Shown here piece by piece: positions 1 to 10,849 of a stretch of DNA of 64,000 nucleotides. Made by a program: the position numbers and the translations under genes. Positions within the stretch are counted from its first letter, which is position 1; each line of letters opens with the position of its first letter. Location of the stretch: NCBI GenBank assembly GCA_022478985.1, contig JAKSZP010000103.1, positions 124,001 through 188,000 on the forward strand, written 5' to 3'. The stretch is from Massospora cicadina. Lineage: Eukaryota; Entomophthoromycota; Entomophthoromycetes; Entomophthorales; Entomophthoraceae. The notes beneath the pieces were generated by a model. It searched no databases. It worked only from the letters and a program-made list of their open reading frames with translations, and had not been told where the DNA came from.

Positions 1-1
1 T

Positions 2-1440
2 ATAGATTTCCGCCCCTACAAGGGGTATTTTGACCTCAGCTTTACCTGCAAAGCTGATGCTGCCACTGCAGCAACTGTGCTCTGGGTATTCCAGGGCACC
101 CCTCTCCCCACAACTTGGACCTGACTCTCAACGGACACCACTTTGGTGGTCCAGTTTGCTGGTTTGCCCACCCACCTCCCCCTGAAGTGCTCCACCAGGA
201 GCTGATGGATGGTTTGGCAGCCTCTGGCTCTAACCCCATCTTAATTTGTGGTCCCAAATGGGGCCACACACGCTGGGCCTCAGGCATATGCCATGATCAG
301 CCCTGAATTTAATAAAATCGCCATGTCAATTCCCCCTTGCACCATTATTCCCTCAGCGCTCAACCATCTGTTTTGGGCCCACATCGAGGGTGGGAAGACA
401 ATATGTCTGTCATGTTTCAAGTTGTACCACTTGAAATGCAAGTGCCCCTCCTTAGCCACTTCAGACAGATTGGATGACTCATCCGACAACCTCCAATATG
501 CCGCCCACCCTGTACAAGTTCCAGTATGGGGCACAATCCTTCTTCCCCCACCCCCAAAACCAGAAGCTGCAGCTGCATATGCAGCCACCAATCAGCCTCC
601 TCCTCTCCCCAATGCCAAAAATGATTCCACCAATCAAGCAACATATTGGATCCCAGTTTGATCCCATGCTTCCTAAAACAAATCAATCTGCCTCAACCGT
701 ACGCTGATTCCCTAATCTAATTCAACCAAAACCCATGGGAGTTGTTGGCTGAAATTGAAGAATCAGGTTTTCTCATTGAAGAACTATCTCTGCAAATCAA
801 GCGGTTCATCAATGCATGATGGGATGCCAGATACCCCCCTCAACTATATACCCCACAGCCAAACACCAAATTGTTTCACAGTGATCACAGCTTGCAGTCA
901 AAGAAGCTGCAACACCAGAATGTTGTCCCCTTCGTAAAGCCGTCACCAAATCAGTGGCGATGCTCACAGGAGGAATTCCACCTCCTGTTAACCCCGATAG
1001 TCTTACTCAAAAGAGTAAAATAACAGTAAAACAGTTATACAAAAACGTTAATGATGCTGTCCATAACGTGGCAACTATAGCATGGAACCCAAATAAAAGC
1101 TTACCTGAACCAACATTGCCACGTTTGTTAAACTCCCAGATGCCCACATTAAGCTGAAAAAGCTTTAAACAAATATACAGTGCCATTTACCTAGCCGGTA
1201 ATTTCCATGAAATACCAATAATTAGTGATATTGAACCACATGCGGCAGATGCCCCAACGCCCTTACTGTCTTCCTTGACATGCACTCTACTATGTGAGGA
1301 AGAAGCTGCTGCCAAAGATGAGCCCCCCAATCCCCCTCCCCTTCCGCCATGGAGAAAAAGCGGTTTCCACTTCCCACCTAGTTGGTTGTTTGCTCAAAGT
1401 GTTCACTTAAACCGCTCATTTGGGCGTTTTGTTTAAACCA
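2..1440 (+). pseudogene. Decayed retroelement ORF with CCHC zinc knuckle
   Basis: Translating the plus strand gives a broken protein running through several frames: an N-terminal block at 2-121 (containing FRPYKGYFDL), a middle block at 115-306, then 248-661 with an exact C-X2-C-X4-H-X4-C zinc knuckle at 404-445 (CLSCFKLYHLKC followed by KC), and a proline-rich tail. Weaker coding traces continue through 752-1420 and end in a Pro-rich stretch near 1320-1370. The knuckle indicates nucleic-acid binding, as in Gag or non-LTR ORF1 proteins. No RT follows, so the class of element is open; the order of an alpha/beta-looking block before a knuckle suggests ORF1 of a LINE more than Ty3 Gag, but this is inference. 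Fragments recur at 2498-2957 (inverted) and 25340-25800 (same strand). Confidence 0.5.
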
Positions 1441-1512
1441 ATTAGTTACATTTTTAGTTTAGTTTTAGTTTCAGTAAAGTCCATCCCCTGGTTGGCATTT
1501 CTTAAATATACA

Positions 1513-2497
1513 AGATAATAGTATGGAGACTATTATCCATAGTGAATTAAAGTACTAGAATTTGGCCCAACGCTTGGCTAATTTTTCCTCCAAAAATACT
1601 TATGATGTGTCTAATAGGGATTTGCTCCCTTTACAACCTAGCTTGATCTATGCTCCAATCCCTGTTTACGTTTTCTCTATCTGTGACACACAGTTGGCAG
1701 CAACTCCAATTCAGCTTATTCTCTGGAACCCCGCTCAGATCCTTACACTTTATCCTAAAGAGTCTCCAAATTAGAGCACACAGCAATAGTTTCCTTCAGA
1801 AAGAATAGAATGGTAAAGTGTCCTTTAAAGTGGTGTTCTGATAATTAATGTTTTATTGGTGAATTCTAGGGAATTTATAATGGGGGATTCGGCACCAAAC
1901 CCTCAGTTGACACCTCTTCAATGAAATGGTAGCCATTGCCATTAGATCACCCATCCACGTCTCAGCAGTGATGATCTTCCCCATTCTGGCTAGGATCTGT
2001 TGTTGGACATCCTTGGGACCTAAAATGGAAAGTAGCAGAAAACGTGTCCTTAACGTCTTCCTCTTGATCCCAGAAAACCAATTATATTTGGCAAGCGACC
2101 TGCTTAGGTAATGGGACTTGTTAACCATTAAGGCAGGTCGCAAACCAACTGATCAATTTGCTAGTTGCAGGAAGCATCACTCACCTGCAACTTGATAATT
2201 AAATTCCCAATCAGTTGGTGATGAAACCAAAACAATCTTAATTGGTACCTGATAGTTAATCATTGATCAACTATCAGATGCCACTATTTCATTGGCAACT
2301 CTGCTTGAAGAAATCTAAAGCATTCATCCAGATCAATTCTTGATGGATCTGTCCCAGGCAAATAGCATAAAATCACCTGAACATTGTTACCTTGATATCA
2401 GGATCAACTGATATCCAATTCACTTCACATTAGGGGATTATCCCCTAGCAATCCCTGGTAATCTAGTTGGCTGGGAATAAGGGCAAAAATCCTAACA
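1513..2497 (-). repeat. G-family LTR-like repeat, copy 1
   Basis: About 985 bp that matches the inverted sequence at 56029-57060 along its whole length. Read on the minus strand it begins TGTTAGGATTTTTG and ends ACTATTATC(T), against TGTTTGGATTTTTG and ATTATCA in the other copy, so the unit has the TG...CA ends of an LTR. No matching 5-bp target duplication is visible at my boundaries. Its minus-strand start follows directly on the zinc-knuckle ORF fragment at 2498-2957, as if it had inserted there. A strong nested set of inverted repeats lies inside. Confidence 0.6.
2095..2219. repeat. Nested perfect inverted repeats inside G-family LTR
   Basis: Three perfect stems occur in 125 bp: GCGACCTGC at 2095-2103 with GCAGGTCGC at 2133-2141; ACCAACTGAT at 2144-2153 with ATCAGTTGGT at 2210-2219; and, inside the second, AGTTGCAGG at 2163-2171 with CCTGCAACT at 2184-2192. 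The equivalent stretch of copy 2 (about 56280-56455) keeps the same pairing plan with substitutions. The arrangement would fold as two adjacent hairpins in single-stranded DNA or RNA. Confidence 0.75.
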
Positions 2498-2957
2498 TCT
2501 GTAAAACTAGGGGAAAAGTTGCCGCAGTGGAAGCTTCATCTTCACAGGTGAAGCCAAGGTCAAAATACCCCTTATAGGGGCGGAAATTAATAAAACTGGT
2601 GGGAGTCATCAACGCCTGAGCCATTTTGATAATAACTTGGTCGTGGTAGGGGAAAAGTTTCCCATAATCAACCCTAAGGCCAAAATGCATTTGCTTGGGG
2701 AGCACCAGGGGGCAATGAGGCACCACTTGGGTATGAGCAGGGTGGGCGTCGAGATCCTTGGGAGGAACGAATTGTCCCAAGGGTTTAATATGACTGGGCG
2801 AGCAAGTCCAAGCACGTTTTCCCACTGGACAGAAAATGGCGTGGGGAGTTTTGCCACTGCCTCACACTGGAGCAGCCAGCAGGGAATCCAAGGACATTGG
2901 AGCAAAACTATAGCAGGCAATCGAAATTTGCTATTTTTTTCTGTAAGATTAGCTTAG
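2498..2957 (-). pseudogene. Inverted fragment of the zinc-knuckle ORF
   Basis: The minus strand carries an open frame from 2825 down to the G-family boundary. It contains FINFRPYKGYFDLGFTC, clearly homologous to the block at 2-121 on the plus strand. The homologous DNA is 2515-2597. Upstream of that block the frame gives about 80 further residues that are not represented in the other copy because the window starts there. The coding sequence stops being recognisable exactly where the TGTTAGG end of the G repeat begins, which suggests insertion of G. Product unknown apart from its membership in that ORF family. Confidence 0.5.
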
Positions 2958-2959
2958 AA

Positions 2960-3570
2960 GGTTATGCTGAGCAGAAAGAAAGTTGGCATTTTAAATGTTT
3001 TTAATGGTAAAAACTGTTGTACATGTTTGGACCTATGTCCAAAAGTATTGCTAAAGAAGAAAAAGACTCTTCAAATTGCCTGATGTTGCACCCTGTTAAA
3101 AATAAGCAAATTATTGCAAGTGGTTAATCCTTTAATCAGAAGCCCTTGAGTAAGTAGGCCACTTTAGCAATAAGACCATAATAAAAATTATCTTTTTGGC
3201 TTCACCAAAGAGATCTAAGGCATCATCAATCCTAGGCAGAGAATAGGAGTCCTTTTAGTGATTTTGTTAAGGTGGCAATAATGGATCACAACTCACCTTG
3301 AGACATCCTCCTTTTACACTGTCAATGTTGAAATAGCCTAAGGACTTGGGGTGGGCACTTTTAATCCAAGATCAAGTAATTGTTTAATTTCATTATCAAC
3401 TACTGCCTCAGCTGCTCTGGATCATTGATTTGGCTCATTCAGATTAGTTCTAGTCCCCAGTATCAACCTTATGCAGTACATTTTTTATACATCTAGACTA
3501 GGGTTATAATAAAAAATTAGATAATATTTCTCTAAACCTAATTAAAGATTTTCTCCTTTTGGTCTTTATT
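2960..3570 (-). pseudogene. Reverse transcriptase fragment of Ty3/gypsy relic F
   Basis: Minus-strand translation gives the start of a Ty3 RT. The linker that precedes RT lies at about 3400-3560. Around 3361-3420 is VDNEIKQLLDLGL, the usual helix before the first RT motif. At 3241-3320 is the K-D-G-x-x-R-x-x-I-D-Y-R-x-L-N motif in decayed form (KEDVSR, then VVIHYCHLNKITKRTP). Frame breaks and stops separate the blocks, and the palm with YxDD is not recognisable before the sequence meets the zinc-knuckle ORF fragment near 2957. Everything upstream of the RT in F (gag, protease) is too decayed to call. Confidence 0.6.
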
Positions 3571-6318
3571 AAGCAAGTTAATTATTCCTGGAAAATTAGT
3601 GCATCTAAGTATTTGTGTATTTTCTGGTAATCCTACTTCAGTTAGATTTCTGAAATTAATTGGTTTATTATGCAATAGGGTAAATGTGGGAAAACAATAT
3701 GGTTTGATTTTTTTTCCTCTCAGATTGGTTTTTTCTCAGATCAGCAACAAAAATTTGTATTTTTCAAGACTTTGGATTAGAGTTTTGGTGCTAACCAATG
3801 TCTATCCTTAATTATACCATGGAGCTTTGACGTATTAATAATTTCTCAAGTAACTCCAAAGTTGACTCCAATTTAAATACTATTTGCATTCTAGATTTAT
3901 ATATTATTGGCTTTGAGCTAAATTGAGAATATGTGCTTTTCTAAATTTGTATAGCAATTCTTTACTTTTTTTACCTGTCAACTGTACTGAATAGGAATAA
4001 TGCTGTTGATTTTAAATTACAAAATCGTTAAGTTTGCACATAGGAATGTCTACCCTCTGTTATAGGCTAGTAGCAAAGTTTGTCCCAGAATTTTCAAGGT
4101 TTCTTTAAAGTTACATTTGACCTCATATTTTCCCATAAACTCAGACCCTATAGATATCATAGTTCTGATTATGTAACATAATAACTGGTGCTGAGATGAC
4201 CAGAATCTAAACTGAAGAGTAAGGCGCTATAAACACCACAATAAGTTGTTGAATTTAGTCCCACTGTTCTATTTCCATTCCAATGATCCAGATCTGTTGA
4301 GATTTTTATGCATTTTACCTGTTTATTCAAAGCAATTATTAGATTTGGCTACCAATAATGGCCTTCACCTCCAGTTGTTTAACCAAAATGTTCGCATATA
4401 TATTATAAGATTGTAAGACGTTGTTTAGTAGGTGATTAGTTACTGTGGTTGCCAAATTTATTGTATAATTTGTACACCATATATTTGGAAGTGATCCCAT
4501 AATAGTACTGATAGGTATAGTTACAAAGATGTCATCAAACTATGCTTTCAGAAATTCCTCTTCATCAATGGCAATTTTTTACTTTATTCAGCAATTGGCG
4601 TTCATAAAATCAAGCAACTTCTTAATCAAACTTTATGGTCAATTGACTTTTTAATATCCCTTGTAATTGCAATGACATTTAAAGTACTTGATTGATGAAG
4701 GGATCAATTGGGTTTTATCTAAAAACAGGCCAAATATCTCTAAATCTCTTTGGGGTCTGTATGGTGGAACTTAGCCTGCAGGTTTAGATTGTTCCCCATC
4801 TAGACCGCGGGTCCTTTTCCCAATTCTTGGATAGATTTCTTCACTTGATTTTAGACAAGGTTCACTTGATCCTTGCCTTTATTAATCCAGAACTAAGAAG
4901 CGTAGTGGCGAGTAGTTGCATATAGTTGCAAATATAGCAAGATTTATTAGGCGATCTTTTCCTCTGGGCTTTTCTAAACTGTTTACTAGTCTATGAAAAT
5001 TTGTCCTTGTTGATGTACTTTAACAAATTTTCTATTTATGATTAGGCTATATTGTAAGGCTTTGGTTTAGCGCATTGAAGGTTGTGACCAACATTTTTAG
5101 TTATTTTACCATCTGGGAGGTATAGGTGTTGTTAGCTTTCTCTAGACCCATCACTAAGTTAAATCTCTATAAGGTTAGAGTGTCATATGTATGACAGTTC
5201 AAAAATAAAAATTTCACATTAAATCTACGCCATCCAGGATTTGAGCCTTCTGTTAAAACTAGCTGTTAAATTCTCCCACTGTTTCATCTTTCTCAAATAA
5301 AATTCCCTTAATTTCTTGCTTGTAGTTACCATTCCGCTTAATTCTACTAAATTTTTTAATGTTAGAGTTCTTTATATCCTTATATCACCAATTTTACTCA
5401 TGTGATTGGAGTAGCCACATATTCTGGCAATTGGTGTCTAAGCTACTTATCACAGTGACCTCTTTATGGTAAACACTGTAACTATCTATGGTCATTTTAA
5501 ATATAGCCTAAAAAATTTTAAGGCATTGTCCTGGTGATATAATGGTAATTTAATTTATTCCAAAATAATTGTTGGTCACTAATTCAGTTGTTGTAAAAAG
5601 TGAATGTCCAGTAACCTTTGCTGTATTGAGAATTTTGTTAGGGCTCATTGTCATGATGAAGGAAAAAGCGCCAGACATGTTCCTAGGGGGCTGCATGCTT
5701 CCTGCAATACTCTTTTCTTCTAAGCCATAAAATTAATTATTGCACAACTATTCCTTCAATTGAGAGCAAGTACACTTATAGTTCTCAACGTTTTGTAGTC
5801 ATTTATGATATGAGCTTCATTCACCCACAATTGTCAACTTTTATGACTTCAACTTTGAAGGCGATCTATACCATTAATAGGTCTCTTATAACCTTGGATT
5901 TTTTTCCTTTCTAGGACGGATATTTTACTGTTAAAGATATTGTTAATCTTATTAATTAGATCTATATCTTCCTCAAACTTTGCAACCCAATTTTTTATTT
6001 TGTCAGATTAGCCTTTGTTGCCTATATTATGGTTTTATCATTGAAAGTTTGTGGCTCATTCCATAGCTTCTTGACCTTTCTCTAGATGAACGACATAGAT
6101 TACAAAATTTCAACTTTTATATAGGTTTTGGAAGACTCAGATATCCCTGATTTAAGCATTAAAATTTAGATTTTTCATTAAGTTACTGCACAGGTTATGT
6201 GACTGAGTTATAGAAATAACTGAGATTTCTTGTTGTATGGAGACAACATCCAGTCAAGCCTTAGAAATAATTAGCAACCCCACTCAAGTATCCTTTTACA
6301 GGATTTTGATATCTACCT
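3571..6318. other. AT-rich stretch without recognisable gene
   Basis: No open frame of note and no retroelement motif that I can defend. By position the left part should hold protease and gag of relic F, but I could not identify DTG/DSG or a CCHC knuckle. The texture (AT-rich, many stops in every frame) matches the oldest retroelement remains elsewhere in the window. Confidence 0.4.
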
Positions 6319-6319
6319 C

Positions 6320-6620
6320 ACTTCATGTGACTTGGGAAATTATATAAGGGCACCTAATCCCTTCGCTCTTTCAATGAAGCAAGAATATAATAGATATTGC
6401 TGCTTTTTTCTGGTTTTATTAAAATTAAGGGGTTTCTAAATGTATGTTTGGTGCTCAACTCATCAGTTGTCACCTCAATAAAAGCGGCATTTATCACCAA
6501 CAAACGTAACCCTAAAAAAATCATATCCATGATAAAATAAGTCTTCTGCTATCCATCCATATAATTTGGCTTTCATTGCCAACTAGATTATAGCCCTTTT
6601 AGCCTGACTTCTTAAAGTAG
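6320..6620 (+). repeat. Possible diverged G-like LTR fragment
   Basis: The stretch around 6435-6485 (TTTGGTGCTCAACTCATCAG, then TTGTCACCTCAATAAAA) lines up with 1885-1925 of G copy 1 (GGCACCAAACCCTCAGTTGACACCTC). Flanking similarity is patchy. It could be an old G relative or chance similarity in AT-rich DNA. Confidence 0.3.
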
Positions 6621-6718
6621 AGTGTTTTAACACCCTTAGCTGGCTCTAGTAAATTTATCTTCACAATAAAATAGCCATGCTTAAGTAGTGGAACAACCCA
6701 TTAAAAAAAAGCTAGAAA

Positions 6719-7494
6719 TGTGATTGATGGGTTCTCTTCATTGCACAAAACAACTTGGGAGCAATGCCCAACTATTGGTCCATGATATAGCAAGGCGCAA
6801 GAAAAAGATCCCTAGTCCAATGGCTACTGATAGATCTAACAAAGAGGCCCTGGGATACAGTGAGAATTAAACTGATGGTAAGTATTAGGGTCTGTCCATT
6901 AGAGAGTGAGAATCAGCCACGAGAACATTGTCTAGGTCTGAGGTTAAATCTAGTGGTGCCTTATTTAATTATCAAATAATAGTCCTTACAATTATCAATA
7001 TGGCTAAGATGTTTAGTAAACGAATAGTACTTATTCTATTTTCTAAAAGGAAAAGTTGATCAATTTTATCTAGGCTTTTTATAATGGTAATGGCAGTTTG
7101 TACTCCAACATTAGCTTTGAAGGTTCATGGTCCAGTACATCAGAATCCAACACTTTGAGAACTTCGCTTGACTCATCTGGACCTGTTTTCAGAAGTTGAG
7201 GGGTTAAAAGGTATCATGTGGGCTTTTTGTCATCAAAATTAATTTTAATTGATTTATCAACTTTTTGAGTTGATCACTTTCCAGCAGATTTTTATCTACT
7301 ATACTTAATTCATCAACATTGTTAAGTTGACCAAGCTTTTGGTAGATTTTGTTGCTTTAAATTCATATTTTATCAAGACCGCCATTTAAGCATATTAATC
7401 CACTATTTTTGGATCCTGTGTCACTGGCTTAGTATTCCTGAAAGGATATATTAAGGCAATGGAGTGGTCAGAAAACACTTTGACCATCACATCA
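6719..7494 (-). repeat. 3' LTR of element D
   Basis: 776 bp, homologous over its length to 11727-12508. On the minus strand it starts TGATGTGATGGTCAAAG directly after a G-rich purine tract and ends CCCATCAATCACA. E carries the same two ends. Highly diverged from its partner, mostly by transitions and small indels, so insertion is old. Confidence 0.8.
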
Positions 7495-7505
7495 CCCCCT
7501 CATAG
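7495..7505 (-). promoter_or_regulatory. Polypurine tract of element D
   Basis: Minus strand reads TATGAGGGGG and abuts the TGATG start of the 3' LTR. This is the expected plus-strand DNA primer for reverse transcription. Confidence 0.7.
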
Positions 7506-7529
7506 GAGTTCCTTTTGTGCCCAGAACTA

Positions 7530-7720
7530 ATTCACCTTAAATCAAATGGTGACACAGTTGATGAACTTCTGCCATGATTATTCCTTAAAATGGTACCTGG
7601 ACCACTTGATCAGGTACCAGTGCTTTCCTCATTATATCTATATGTCATAAATTCTTTAACCTCGTTTTCCACTTACTTGGAATTTCTGAAATTATGGGTT
7701 CTTTACTCTCCAGAATGTGA
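7530..7720 (-). pseudogene. Chromodomain at the C terminus of element D Pol
   Basis: Minus-strand translation around 7560-7640 gives KHWYLIKWSRYHFKE, a stop, then SWQKF, which matches the W-Y-L-V-K-W-x-x-Y-x-x-x-x-x-S-W core of chromodomains and aligns with the clearer copy in E (59178-59330). It follows the integrase and ends just before the PPT. In characterised chromoviruses this domain binds methylated histone H3 and guides integration to heterochromatin. Here it is broken by stops, so inactive. Confidence 0.65.
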
Positions 7721-8154
7721 CCTCTGAACTTCCTGATTTGTGCCACATGCAACACAGGGTGTGCTCTTGATCCTTCCTGGAAAGCTAGCTCATAAACCAC
7801 CTTGTTTACCTGGCGTGTAACTCTGAAAACTCCTAAGGCGACTGGGCTGAACTTTTTGCAAATAGTAGAAAATGTGTAGTTTTTGGTCTATACATAACCA
7901 GGTCGCCAGATTAGTACGTAGGGGCTTCCAAGCAATGGGCATCTGCCTTACATTTCTTGGTATTCAATTTTTTTCTAAGTTAGTTTCTCATGGTCTTGAA
8001 AAATTTTCTCGTCTTATTTATAGGTCATTGGAAGCTGGGTTCAGTTTATTATGGAATTATTCCATCATACTCAGGTGGAACCTGTGATTAGTGTAGAATA
8101 ATTTCATTTCAGTGGATGCATGGACAAGGTTGTTGTGCGCAAATTTAATGAGAT

Positions 8155-8760
8155 TTAAAACAATCTCTCCAGCTTTTTTGGTAGGTAGATGTAACATTGG
8201 ATGTGCTGTTCCAGCGTTTTATTTAATCTCTTGGTTTGCCCACCTGCTTGGGGTAGTATGCAGACTAGCAACAAGGCTTGATCTTTAGGGTTTTGAGGAG
8301 GTGTTACCAGAAACGATAACAAGCTGAGGCCCTCATTCTGATATAATTTATCTAGGAGCCCGTTACTGGAGAGCACTTCCTTGACAAAGATTTACACTGT
8401 ACCTTCACCAATATCTTAATCATATAAAGAAAACCTCCGTATACTTTATATTGCTGGTCAATTACTACCATTATGGTTTTTTATCCTTTTGGCTTTGGTA
8501 GGCCAGTAAAAAAGTCTACGCTCAGGAATGACCACAGTACCAGGCGATCTACAAGGACTTAGTTTTCTAGCAGATTTACTCCTAGAGTACTTAGACTGAT
8601 GGATGAGATGCAGCATGTGATGTAGCCTCTGACATTATTCTTCATTCCTGGCAATAATTAGTTTCCCTTTAATAGTTCCATCATCTTTTCCACCCCAGAA
8701 TGGCCCTCCAGAGGGTGAATGTGACAGGCTACAATTGTAAACTTTTGTATCTTGCAAATA
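8155..8760 (-). pseudogene. Integrase core of element D
   Basis: The minus strand carries the DDE integrase core in pieces. At about 8460-8540 is LSVDFFTGLPKPKG with IMVVIDQ, containing the first catalytic Asp. At 8155-8270 is PQAGGQTKRLNKTLEQHI, the counterpart of the usual P-Q-T-D-G-Q-T-E-R motif. The catalytic Glu of that motif is Lys here, and the preceding Asp is Gly. The second catalytic Asp region (about 8340-8400) is not readable. Dead enzyme. Confidence 0.75.
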
Positions 8761-8776
8761 GGAACCCATACTCATT

Positions 8777-9340
8777 TTAATAGAAGATCAAACCCTTTTC
8801 TTTAAAGTAGTTTTTGTACTTTTTGTGCTCCTCTCCTTCCACTAAATTTTTAATATTCCTTCCCTGAGAAGAGCTTTGCTGGGCCACGCTTATTTTCCCC
8901 ATCAGATTATCGTTGGCTTCCTTGATTAATGAAAACAGGTTCAGTAAAATGTTACTTGTGTTATAATTGTTGAGCTCCTTCTTGAAGAATGCCATATTTG
9001 GGGACTTGGCTCAGTAGGTCAGGCAACACATTGTTCTCTCCCAGCTTGTATTCAATCTTAGAGGTGTATTATCCAGCTTGAGATGCCAGCTGTCCTGGTG
9101 TTGGTCGTCCACCTTGGGTTTTTAGAATTCCAGAAGCTCGCAATATGTTTAAATGGTAAAGGGGTGCCTAGCATATAGGATGTGAAGTTGCCATTCCTCT
9201 AGAACGGATATGATAACCAAGAGCTCCTTTACATAGACTGGGTAATTTGTCTTCAATGGGAGCATCTTCTGACTAAAGTATCCTACTGGTTGGTCAACTC
9301 CATCTCCCCCTTCGGCAAAAGACAGCCCCAATCACGAAAT
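8777..9340 (-). pseudogene. RNase H and spacer of element D
   Basis: 9149-9331 gives an open frame with QPVGYFSQKMLPLKTNYP and ARHPFTI, the typical middle of a Ty3 RNase H (between the second and third catalytic positions). 8777-8995 is the spacer between RNase H and integrase; it is lysine/asparagine-rich and has no motif. The first RNase H Asp (TDAS) is not intact; it should lie near 9335-9370. Confidence 0.7.
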
Positions 9341-9473
9341 TAGATGCTTTAGTCTTTACCATGTATTTCTTGCTTGGATTGGGTGCTCCAGGATAGGGGC
9401 GATGAGGGGGAGCTTCTTGATGTCTTTGAACATATGCTCCACATCTTCTACACATAAAATGAGGCTTGTCTGG

Positions 9474-10400
9474 TCAGCCTGGTCGGAGGTGCTGCCATCT
9501 TTGACAGGTCCTTAGTGAACTGGCGTAAGAAATGCCACACTCAAAAAGATTCTGACCCCCATTCTGTTTTAATAGTCCATTCCTCCATGCCTTTAGTTTA
9601 TTTAAAGAAATGGTAGTGCCATCCCTGGGTATGAACTCCTCGAATATGACAATTAATTTTTGTAGAACACACTTAGAGGACTTCATATGGAGGTTTGCCA
9701 ATCTATTTACTCAAGAAACTTCAGGATTTACTCTTGGTGTTCCTTCTTAGACTTCAAGAAAACGAGTATATTGTTCATGTATTTGATACGGCCCTTTCCT
9801 GATGAGGTCCCTAGCATATAGTTGATGGTCCACTGGAACACTGCTAGGGCGTTCCTCAACCTGTAAAGCATGACTTGGTATTTAAACACCCCACGAGGCA
9901 CTTGAATGCAATATTTGTATGGTCTTTGGGTGCTACCAGTACCTGGTTGAAGGCGTCAACAAGGTCTTGTTTATTAAACTTGTCCAGATAATCATCTGCA
10001 AAATTGTCTCCATCAGTGGAATGAGGTATGGATTGGATTCTGAAATCACATTTAACTTCTAGTAATCTGAACATGGTCTAATTTCTCCGCTGGATTAGGT
10101 ATAAGCAGAATAGAAGAGACTACTGGAGAATTGGGGTTATAATCATTCCATTTTCCATCATGTCTTTCACATATAAGTTGAGCACTTCCTTGGCGCAAGG
10201 GTTCAGTTAGTACTTTGGACAACCCTGAGGATTAGGCGTCAGGCTTTATTTTAAGGAAAATGAGTATGGCCCCTTCAGAGATTTGGCAGCGGAGTAATTT
10301 TTCCTGAATCGATTTTAGGATGGAAGGAACTCTTTGGGGTGTCTAACTTCATATCCGCAGGTTGAAGGGCATTGACGTTGAACCCATTTTTGCTGGTTGA
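9474..10400 (-). pseudogene. Reverse transcriptase of element D, active site lost
   Basis: The RT blocks are in order: LDKFNKQDLVDAFNQVLV at 9900-9990, and the palm at 9760-9800, where the minus strand reads KYMNNILVF. The same place in element E reads YMDD. Both catalytic Asp codons have become Asn, each through a G to A change. The thumb continues into 9474-9701. Frameshifts between blocks make the gene non-coding. Confidence 0.8.
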
Positions 10401-10439
10401 TATGAGCTCTCACCAACTCATGCCCCCTCAGAGAGCAGC

Positions 10440-10710
10440 GTGACCTGGTGCTCCTCCACGTTAAACTGCAGAAGTAAAATGCTACCATTTCATGCTCAGT
10501 ATGATGGGGTGAGGTAGGTGCTTAGTTGCGCTGAACAATTCCTAAGATTAATTAGGACTTGGCGGAGTAGAATCTGAGATTGAATATACCAACATTTTTG
10601 GGATTTAGAGGTATCTGCAAGAGTGAAGCTCCCACTGGATGCAACTCCAGTTTTTCTTAGTTGTAAACCTTTGTCAAGGTAGTTCTCCTCCACCCCAGTG
10701 CCTTCCATGG
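10440..10710 (-). pseudogene. Aspartic protease of element D, catalytic Asp lost
   Basis: The frame at 10496-10708 gives GTGVEENYLDKGLQLRK and FTLADTSKSQKCW, aligning with the E protease (VDIGAEENYMDQEL and TLADTSKLSECW at 62192-62431). The D of D-x-G-A is Gly in this copy. It lies between gag and RT as expected. Confidence 0.65.
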
Positions 10711-10849
10711 TTCATAGTTTCTCTTCATCATCATGCTTTCAATTTGCGTACCATTTTAACGTGATTACATGAACAAGTATGGAAAAACACAATCTTTATT
10801 TATGGCATTGATGCGGTCTTATGTAGCATAAAGATTATATGCAAGAGTC

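Noticed and set aside
1513..2497. Target-site duplication for G copy 1 (and copy 2)
   Set aside because: The five bases outside my boundaries do not match in either copy, so I do not claim a duplication or a clean solo LTR.
6436..6455. TTTGGTGCTCAACTCATCAG as another primer-binding site
   Set aside because: Only the first 10 bases resemble the shared PBS, no gag follows, and the stretch aligns better with G-family LTR sequence.
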